Positions 8,085 to 13,931 of a stretch of DNA of 15,601 nucleotides are shown here, one piece after another. Under the pieces are notes generated by a model that saw only the letters and a program-made list of their open reading frames with translations, ran no database searches and was not told the origin of the DNA. Source of the DNA: Nitrospina sp. GTDB lineage: Bacteria; Nitrospinota; Nitrospinia; Nitrospinales; VA-1. The stretch covers positions 1 to 15,601 of the forward strand of contig JABGTQ010000103.1 of the NCBI GenBank assembly GCA_018647025.1. The letters are read 5' to 3'. A program made the position numbers and the translations under genes. The number at the start of each line of letters is the position of its first letter. The first letter of the stretch is position 1.

Positions 8085-8439
8085 TTAGTTAATTCTTTCA
8101 GAGTCAATGCAAATCGTCATTCCAGATAGTATAAAATCTTTTGATTTTAAAAGAGGTAGCAGTTCTATTGATCGACAAAGACTAATACCGATTGATACGG
8201 CGAAGTCCATAATCTTGTCAGTTAGGAGAGATTGCTCTAGCAAAGCCTGCTAAAGCGTATAGGAGGGGTTAGTACAAGATTCGGTTTTTTTAGGGCACCA
8301 TGTTGTCAAATTTTTTGGAAATCGCTGACTTTCCAGTAAAGGATGCCACAGCATATATTCAATATTCGACCACTTAAACAGTCGCCCACCCAGTCAGCAT
8401 GCCTTCACAGTTAATAGCCATGTCGCATCGTATTAAAAA
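8085..8439. other. 355-bp region without a supported gene between rimO and the rpsB promoter
   Basis: No protein gene is convincing here. The longest frame I noted is 41 codons on the minus strand (8085-8210, beginning MDFAVSIGISL), with no Shine-Dalgarno. A 6-bp hairpin, TGGAAA (8316-8321) and TTTCCA (8330-8335), follows rimO but has no T-tract downstream in the minus direction, so it is not a clear terminator. An 8-bp hairpin with one G-U pair (minus strand, plus 8235-8257) lies inside a stretch that resembles a damaged tRNA-Ser, listed separately. The region reads like decayed sequence. Confidence 0.5.
8225..8299 (+). pseudogene. Possible decayed tRNA-Ser(GCU) remnant
   Basis: In order, the stretch shows GGAGAGAT (like a tRNA-Ser 5' acceptor strand), GCCTGCTAA with a GCT anticodon at 8249-8251 in the right loop context, GCGTATAGG leading into a GGGGTTA (like the anticodon stem and long variable arm), GATTCG (T-loop-like), and CACCA at 8295-8299. 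The D-arm is mostly missing, an extra A sits in the anticodon stem, and no 3' acceptor strand pairs with GGAGAGA. It cannot be a working tRNA. The comparison is to class II tRNA-Ser sequences from memory, and chance similarity remains possible. Confidence 0.28.
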
Positions 8440-9789
8440 TTATGTTGATACTTTTTCAGCCTGGCGGGCAACCAGATCGTAGTCTGTTGATCCAGTAATC
8501 AGCATGGGAAGGATTTGTCCGACTTCCACGTCGCTCTCTTCAATGATAACCTGCCCATCAATATCAGGAGCTTGGGTGGAAAGGCGTCCAGTTACTAAAT
8601 ACTCTTCATCGGCATCGGTTCCTTCAATTAATACGGGTAAAATTTCACCAATTCTTGCCTTATTTTTTCTCCTATTGATTTCCTGTTGTGTTTTCATCAA
8701 CTCATCTCGTCGTGAAATAGCAATTTCATTAGGAACGAGATCTTGATAATTGTAAGCAGTTGTTCCTTCTTCATGGAAATAAGTAAATACACCCATATGA
8801 TCAAACTCTATCTCACGGACAAATTCAAGAAGATGCTTGAAATGCTGGTCGGTCTCTCCTGGGAACCCAGTAATAAAAGTTGTGCGCAAAGCAATTTCGG
8901 GAACTTTGGTCCGGAGCTCATCGATCATACTGCGCACACCCTTCTCTGTTTCCTGGCGCTTCATCCGTTTGAGCATAAAATCATGCGTGTGTTGAAGAGG
9001 AACATCAACGTAATTACAGACTTTTTCTTCAGAGGCAATATATTCTATTAGTTCGCTATTGATAAATGTTGGATAGCAATAGAATAAACGCATCCATTCA
9101 ATTCCCTTAATCTTAGAAAGAGATTTTAGAAGTTGGACTAAGCCATTTTTCATTTTAAGATCAACTCCATACATCGTTGTATCCTGAGATATCAAGTTGA
9201 ACTCCTTGACTCCATGCTGCGCAAAATGTTCGGCCTCGGAGATAATCGATTGAGGTGAACGGCTTCTAAATTGCCCGCGAATTTTTGGAATGATACAGAA
9301 GGCACATTTATTGGAACACCCTTCTCCAAGTTTTAGATAGGCAGAGTAAAAAGGAGTCGTCAAGACACGGTTCATATAGGATTCAAAATATTCGGCAGGT
9401 TCGTGTACATGATTTATCGAAGTATTTTCTTTAAGGGGATCAGATTCTTTTAAAATCTGTTTTAACCGTGGATACTGGTTTACTCCCAGCATGTGATCTA
9501 TTTCTGGGATTTCTTTAAGAAGCTCGTCGCTATATCGCTCAGAAAGACATCCGGTTACTACAAGCTTTTTACATTGTCCACTAGTTTTAAGAGCCGCCAT
9601 TTCAAGAATGGCATCAATGGATTCTTTTTTTGAAGATTCAATGAATCCACATGTATTAACGATTATAATATCGGCTTCTTTTTGGTCGGAAGTGATTTCA
9701 TATTCATCCCCTTGAAGATCTCCGAGAACCAACTCAGTATCCACTGCGTTCTTCGGACAACCTAGACTGACAATACCCAACTTTTGCAT
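8440..9789 (-). CDS. rimO: Ribosomal protein S12 methylthiotransferase
   Basis: RimO is a radical-SAM enzyme with two [4Fe-4S] clusters that adds a methylthio group to an aspartate of ribosomal protein S12. The 449-residue protein has the three N-terminal UPF0004 cysteines (Cys11 in SLGCPKN, Cys47 in VNTCGFI, Cys81 in VTGCLSE). The radical-SAM CxxxCxxC is at Cys158, Cys162 and Cys165 (GEGCSNKCAFCIIP), and a C-terminal TRAM-like domain covers about the last 70 residues. The GCPKNAVDTE and RGQFRSR motifs favour RimO over its relative MiaB. The ATG at 9789 has AAAGG about 5 nt upstream. It shares a theme with the translation operon but is separated by 550 bp and a promoter, so it is probably its own unit. 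Confidence 0.95.
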   Translation of the reverse strand: MQKLGIVSLGCPKNAVDTELVLGDLQGDEYEITSDQKEADIIIVNTCGFIESSKKESIDAILEMAALKTSGQCKKLVVTGCLSERYSDELLKEIPEIDHMLGVNQYPRLKQILKESDPLKENTSINHVHEPAEYFESYMNRVLTTPFYSAYLKLGEGCSNKCAFCIIPKIRGQFRSRSPQSIISEAEHFAQHGVKEFNLISQDTTMYGVDLKMKNGLVQLLKSLSKIKGIEWMRLFYCYPTFINSELIEYIASEEKVCNYVDVPLQHTHDFMLKRMKRQETEKGVRSMIDELRTKVPEIALRTTFITGFPGETDQHFKHLLEFVREIEFDHMGVFTYFHEEGTTAYNYQDLVPNEIAISRRDELMKTQQEINRRKNKARIGEILPVLIEGTDADEEYLVTGRLSTQAPDIDGQVIIEESDVEVGQILPMLITGSTDYDLVARQAEKVST

Positions 9790-9830
9790 AAAAACCTTTC
9801 TGGAGAATATATACGATACAGATGAATCAA

Positions 9831-9859
9831 ATTATATTCATTAAGGGCGTAATTGGTAA
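9831..9859 (-). promoter_or_regulatory. Candidate rimO promoter
   Basis: On the minus strand, TTACCA (plus 9854-9859) and a perfect TATAAT (plus 9831-9836) are 17 bp apart, placing a start about 35 nt before the rimO ATG. The -35 matches consensus at only four of six positions, and the region is AT-rich, so chance is possible. Confidence 0.4.
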
Positions 9860-9936
9860 AATTTTTATTTTAAAGGCTATCCCAAACAAGCTTGAAAACC
9901 AACAGATTTTTAGAGGCTTTGAAAAGATAGGTATGA

Positions 9937-10923
9937 TCATGGATATTTAAAAATGCAAATCAGTTCATCCAGTGCTTCAGAATCTGAGGCGCGGACCAGC
10001 TTTTCTACTTGATTGACGAACTCTTCCCGAGTACGAAACTTCAATTCAATACTAATTTCATCACTTTCAAAACTATCCTGCACATGAACTTTTGTTTTGT
10101 CATCCAATTTCAATGCGTCAAGAGATCTTGCTAAACGAACCCTCAAATCGCTAAGAATAGGATAACGTTTAAAATGAAAAATTTGACGAATCCGGTCGTA
10201 GCGGACATTGGGTGAAAGGTCATTTTGATTAAGAATGGATTGTAATTCGGGCAGTTCAAATAGATTAGAGGGGCTTATTTTATCTCGGACAGAAATTTCA
10301 TCAACCCATTCCAGCAAATCGCGCCATTTATTAGCTCCAGGTCGAAGTAGAGAAAAAAAAAGTTCAGCTGCCTCTACACTTTTTGTGTTCCAATCGAAAA
10401 ATACTGAAAAAACTCTAAGGGGTATATTCATATCATGAAGAAGAGTTTTAAGGCCAGGTACTAATTGACTGGTATGAAGATGGTCGTTCAATAGTTTTTT
10501 ACTTTTCTCCAAGCTGAGCATTGGCATATACTTATCTATGATACGTATTTCGGGAACCTTAACTTCAGACAGTTTAAAAAGAATGAGTCCTTTTTCAATA
10601 TCACTATAATGACGGTGGAGTTGGTTTTCTGATAGATTTAGCATCATTCTCGTTTCGTCATTTGGTCCAGGATCCAGAATTCTTGCCGGAATTTCCATCA
10701 ATTGTAGATGTGATGATATTTTTACACGACGGTGACCGCAGATGATTCTAAAGCGATTAGCTACTTGAACTAATGTAACCGGATGAATGATGCCAAATTC
10801 TTCGACTGATTGCTTTAAAGAATCAGCTGGTTCGCCAAAAGTAAAACAAGTCAGTTGGTCATCGCAATCAATACTATTTATGGGAACAGATTTAAAAATA
10901 TATTTAGAGCTATCTTTTATCAT
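9937..10923 (-). CDS. Stand-alone ParB N-terminal-domain (ParB/Spo0J-like) protein
   Basis: The predicted protein has 328 residues from the ATG at 10923. The open frame continues to 11076, but those 51 extra codons lie antisense to the well-supported lipoprotein gene and look non-native. Residues about 10-82 form a ParB/sulfiredoxin-type N-domain: a substrate-like PINSID start, SVEEFGIIHPVTLVQVANRF, then the box II motif GHRR (63-66), which in ParB proteins binds CTP. LSENQLHRHYSDIEKGLILF (97-116) matches the start of the central helical, HTH-bearing region. The remaining 200 residues I do not recognise. There is no adjacent parA, so this is probably not the chromosomal partition ParB but an orphan DNA-binding or regulatory relative. 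No clear Shine-Dalgarno is seen. Confidence 0.75.
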   Translation of the reverse strand: MIKDSSKYIFKSVPINSIDCDDQLTCFTFGEPADSLKQSVEEFGIIHPVTLVQVANRFRIICGHRRVKISSHLQLMEIPARILDPGPNDETRMMLNLSENQLHRHYSDIEKGLILFKLSEVKVPEIRIIDKYMPMLSLEKSKKLLNDHLHTSQLVPGLKTLLHDMNIPLRVFSVFFDWNTKSVEAAELFFSLLRPGANKWRDLLEWVDEISVRDKISPSNLFELPELQSILNQNDLSPNVRYDRIRQIFHFKRYPILSDLRVRLARSLDALKLDDKTKVHVQDSFESDEISIELKFRTREEFVNQVEKLVRASDSEALDELICIFKYP

Positions 10924-10938
10924 GTAGTCAAGGGTTTC

Positions 10939-11808
10939 ATGAAACAGTTCACGACAATTTACTTGTTGCTTTTTGGGATGATTTTGAGCGGATGCGATTC
11001 CCCTCCTAAGGGGATGGTGTTGGTATCTAGTGGTAATTTTACCATGGGAAGCAATAAAGTCGATACAAACCAACATGCCCTGAAAGTTGGATTAAACAAA
11101 CCATGGTACGCCGATGAGTCTCCTTCGTTAAAACTTTATCTTAAAGATTTTTATATTGATAAATACGAAGTGACCCGCCTGCAATATTATATATTTTGTC
11201 AGGCGACTGATCATAAACCTCCACGAACCTGGGGTGGAGAAAAATTTCCAGATGGGACAGAAAATTATCCAGTTTCTTATGTTAATTTTTATGATGCTGC
11301 TGCTTATGCAGCATGGGTAGAAAAAAGATTGCCCACAGAAGCTGAATGGGAAAAAACAGCTCGCGGTCCCGACCATTACATTTATCCGTGGGGTAATGAG
11401 TTTATATTTTTGGGTGGGAATGTTAGCCCGTCAGCAAAAAAGAAACAGGGTCGTGGACTTAAATCGGTTGGAAGTTTTCCGCAGGGAGTAAGTTTTTATG
11501 GGACTTATGACATGATCGGTAATGTCTGGGAGTGGGTGTGGGATTATTATCTACCCTATCCAAATAGTAAACGCATCTGGCAAGAAAAAGAAAAAAAACA
11601 ATTGGTCGTTAGAGGAATGTCTTATCTTGGTGTTGGACATTTCTCTAAAGAAGAATATGAGAAGGTCATTGCTCTTAAATCAAGAGCTAGTTACCGCGAG
11701 CAACTCAATCCACTATCAAGAAAAAAAGATGTCGGGTTCCGTTGTGCTAAAGATAAGCGCACTCTTTATGAAAAAATTTTCGTTAAGAAACTTCCAAAAA
11801 AAGTTTAA
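10939..11808 (+). CDS. Formylglycine-generating-enzyme-fold (SUMF1-like) lipoprotein
   Basis: The ATG at 10939 gives 289 residues beginning with a lipoprotein signal: a hydrophobic core, then LSGC with the lipidated Cys19. Asp follows at +2, which in enterics retains lipoproteins in the inner membrane. A longer in-frame start at 10855 is a TTG inside the ParB-like gene and would bury the signal. The mature part is a full FGE-sulfatase domain: KGMVLVSSGNFTMGS, FYIDKYEVTRLQY, YPVSYVNFYDAAAYAAW, RLPTEAEWEKTARG, YPWGNEF, GTYDMIGNVWEWVWDYY, VVRGMSY and VGFRCAKD. The cysteine pair that does formylglycine chemistry is missing: the region reads LKSRASYRE. It is therefore probably a binding or structural relative, not a sulfatase activator. 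AAGGG lies a few nt before the ATG. Confidence 0.88.
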   Translation: MKQFTTIYLLLFGMILSGCDSPPKGMVLVSSGNFTMGSNKVDTNQHALKVGLNKPWYADESPSLKLYLKDFYIDKYEVTRLQYYIFCQATDHKPPRTWGGEKFPDGTENYPVSYVNFYDAAAYAAWVEKRLPTEAEWEKTARGPDHYIYPWGNEFIFLGGNVSPSAKKKQGRGLKSVGSFPQGVSFYGTYDMIGNVWEWVWDYYLPYPNSKRIWQEKEKKQLVVRGMSYLGVGHFSKEEYEKVIALKSRASYREQLNPLSRKKDVGFRCAKDKRTLYEKIFVKKLPKKV

Positions 11809-11912
11809 AAACTTTTACAACTCACCTCACCTTAAAACGCAACTAGATTGATTTATAAATGTTGTAAATTATAAAAAACCTTCCCGAAAGAAATTAAAAA
11901 ATTAAGGCATAG
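11809..11912. other. Convergent intergenic region with an AT-rich inverted repeat
   Basis: This gap lies between two convergent genes. TTTATAA (11852-11858) and TTATAAA (11869-11875) form a perfect 7-bp inverted repeat with a 10-nt loop, followed by an A-run. It could be a weak bidirectional termination element, but it has no G-C pairs, so confidence is low. Nothing else stands out. Confidence 0.3.
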
Positions 11913-13769
11913 TCAGGGAGAGAGCTCTTTGTGCTTATATTTTTCTAAAAGAAGCAAAGCCATTTCAAGGTTCTTGCGTGCTAAAAGATGGTCAGGTCTA
12001 AGTCTTACGGTTTCTCTATAGTGACTAACGGCTTCTCTTAAATTTCCTTTTTGAGCTAGAGCAAACCCAAGATTGTAATGTGCATCGACATCGTAAGGGT
12101 TAAGCTTAATAGCCGTCTTGTAATGGAAAATAGCCTCTTTAGTCCTTCGTGTGCCGAGGAGAGCATTCCCAAGATTGTAATGTGCATCGATATCGTAAGG
12201 GTTAAGCTTAATAGCCGTCTTGTAATGGGAAATAGCCTCTTTAGTCCTTCGCGTGCCTAGGAGAGCATTCCCAAGATTGTAATGTGGATTGGCGTAGTAA
12301 GGATTTATCTTAATAGCCGTCATAAAATGAGAAATCGACTCCTCAAGCTTCCGTTTATTAAACAGAGCCATTCCCAGATTGTTATGTGCTATAGCATTGT
12401 CATCGGTTACCCTAATAGCATGTTTAAAAATTGTAATATTGTTCTTCCAGTGACCCACCTGCACCCAAGTCATTAACATTAATGTCGGGATCCATATTGC
12501 TGCTAGGATAGCTAAAACCTTACCTCTGCTACTCCACTTTGCCATAAGCTCTGGCAATCCCCAGGCAACGATAATGAAGATTCCAATAAGTGGTACATAA
12601 GCATAGCGGTCTGCCATGGCTTGACCACCCACCTGCACAATTCCAATTACAGGCACCAGAGTACCAAGATACCAAAACCACCCAACCGCAAAATAGGGTG
12701 CCTCCCTAAGCAGTCTGATTGCAATAACAGTAATGCCCACCAACGCTATTCCACAAAGCATTCCTTTCCATACAACCAAAGTATTCCCGGGGTGAGGATA
12801 AAATACCGCCAGCGCTTTTGGCCATAATGCCTTTTTCAAATACTCAAGGTATGAAACCATTGCATTGGTAAGCCGCGTGGAAAACGAAAGACTCTCCATT
12901 GACTGTATCGCGTTCACACTTTTTTGAGAGATAACAGTCACAATACTTGCACCCACTGCAAGTAAAAATAAGGGGATTTTTTCGCGAACAAGGCACAGAA
13001 CCTCTGATTTTATAGCTATATTGTTTTTCGTGCTCCGGTCACTATCTTTTATTTGCCCAAATTTCAACCGCCCCAAGGGCCAATAATCAAGCAAGAAAAG
13101 GACAAAAGGCAGTGTGACCAACATAGCTTTTGACATTAGACCCAAGGCAAAAAATAAAAAAACTAAGCCGTATCTTTTGATACTCGGTTTGTTCGCATAA
13201 TGAATATAAGCCCACATGGTCAGCAACCAGAATAAAGTGCTTAGAACGTCTTTGCGTGCGGCTATCCATGCAACTGATTCAACATTAATTGGATGAAGTG
13301 CAAACATGGCTGCAACAAAACCACATTGCCAGAAGGCTCCTGTCATTCGCAGGAGAACCATGAACAATATTAGAGTATTAGCTATATGAAAAAATAAATT
13401 GGTCAAGTGATGACCTTTAGGGTTCAGCCCATAAAACTGATAGTCGAATATATGTGAAAGCCATGTCATTGGATGCCAGTTGAAATAGGATGATGTGGTA
13501 AATGCCCACATAACACTTTCTTTTGTCAGTCCAGCTTTCACATTCAAGTTATCCGTTACGTACACATTGTCGTCATAGCCAAGAAACTCATGGTCTTGTA
13601 CTTGCCAGTAAACAGCAAAGGTTGATAAAATCAGTAATACGCTGATTATGATTGTTACGGTTTTGTTAACCTCGGCAACTAGAGGATGAACAACTTCATT
13701 AAAAGAATTGACGTGGGCACTACGGTCGGGAGTGTTTTTCATAAATTTTCTTAGATAACGTGGGTACAT
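11913..13769 (-). CDS. TMTC-like TPR membrane glycosyltransferase
   Basis: This full-length 618-residue protein (ATG at 13769; a second Met at 13742 is also possible, neither with a strong Shine-Dalgarno) has a short cytosolic N-terminus and a first membrane helix at about residues 38-55. GYDD follows, with Asp66-Asp67, the acidic pair of GT-C/TMTC-type enzymes. Next come HPMTWLSHIFDYQFYGLNPK, HPINVESVAWIAARKD, about ten further hydrophobic segments, AMVSYLEYL (DUF1736-like) and QAMADRYAYVPL. The C-terminal part (from about residue 465) is four to five TPR repeats; two adjacent units are nearly identical in DNA. By family it should transfer a sugar, probably mannose-like, from a polyprenyl-phosphate donor, with the TPRs binding partners; the substrate is unknown. 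It is the paralogue of the gene at 1-1378. Confidence 0.9.
   Translation of the reverse strand: MYPRYLRKFMKNTPDRSAHVNSFNEVVHPLVAEVNKTVTIIISVLLILSTFAVYWQVQDHEFLGYDDNVYVTDNLNVKAGLTKESVMWAFTTSSYFNWHPMTWLSHIFDYQFYGLNPKGHHLTNLFFHIANTLILFMVLLRMTGAFWQCGFVAAMFALHPINVESVAWIAARKDVLSTLFWLLTMWAYIHYANKPSIKRYGLVFLFFALGLMSKAMLVTLPFVLFLLDYWPLGRLKFGQIKDSDRSTKNNIAIKSEVLCLVREKIPLFLLAVGASIVTVISQKSVNAIQSMESLSFSTRLTNAMVSYLEYLKKALWPKALAVFYPHPGNTLVVWKGMLCGIALVGITVIAIRLLREAPYFAVGWFWYLGTLVPVIGIVQVGGQAMADRYAYVPLIGIFIIVAWGLPELMAKWSSRGKVLAILAAIWIPTLMLMTWVQVGHWKNNITIFKHAIRVTDDNAIAHNNLGMALFNKRKLEESISHFMTAIKINPYYANPHYNLGNALLGTRRTKEAISHYKTAIKLNPYDIDAHYNLGNALLGTRRTKEAIFHYKTAIKLNPYDVDAHYNLGFALAQKGNLREAVSHYRETVRLRPDHLLARKNLEMALLLLEKYKHKELSP
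12069..12272 (-). repeat. Recent tandem duplication of one 102-bp TPR unit
   Basis: Units 12069-12170 and 12171-12272 are each exactly 102 bp (34 codons, one TPR). By my count they differ at only four positions, and both encode AHYNLGNALLGTRRTKEAI-type repeats. Flanking TPR units (from 12273 and below 12069) match only in part, for example AAGATTGTAATGTG recurring at 12273. In-frame unit duplication lengthens the TPR solenoid by one repeat. Confidence 0.9.
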
Positions 13770-13931
13770 ATTTTTTATTCTAATTTAAAATAGTAGTTGA
13801 ATGTGACCCTACTTTCCATCTATAAGGTTCAAACGCAAACTTCCTTTAACGGTGTATGATAAATTAGTAAATGGTAGCCATCGCCCATCGTAAAGCCAAA
13901 AACTTTCAAATTTTAATAGAATTTTTAGAGA
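13770..13931. promoter_or_regulatory. Divergent intergenic region between the TPR glycosyltransferase and metH
   Basis: The 162-bp AT-rich gap must hold promoters for both divergent genes. A TATGAT box near 13854-13859 is a possible plus-strand -10 for metH, and a TAGAAT box on the minus strand is a possible -10 for the glycosyltransferase; neither has a good -35. I looked for a SAM, SAH or cobalamin riboswitch, common before metH, and saw no recognisable core motif; the gap is also too short for a cobalamin riboswitch. Confidence 0.4.

Noticed and set aside
8085..8210. 41-codon minus-strand frame upstream of the rpsB promoter
   Set aside because: It is short, with no Shine-Dalgarno, promoter or recognisable motif.
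10855..10938. Upstream start for the lipoprotein
   Set aside because: It begins at a TTG inside the ParB-like gene and would place 28 residues ahead of a good lipoprotein signal peptide.
10924..11076. N-terminal extension of the ParB-like gene
   Set aside because: It is antisense to the clear lipoprotein gene and shows no domain similarity.
12069..12272. Possible CRISPR array
   Set aside because: The repeats are contiguous 102-bp coding units with no spacers; they encode TPRs.
12078..12476. Plus-strand open frames with an internal repeat
   Set aside because: They are the reverse-strand reading of the TPR repeats of the minus-strand glycosyltransferase.
13770..13931. SAM, SAH or cobalamin riboswitch before metH
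   Set aside because: No core motif was recognisable, and the 162-bp gap is short for a cobalamin riboswitch.
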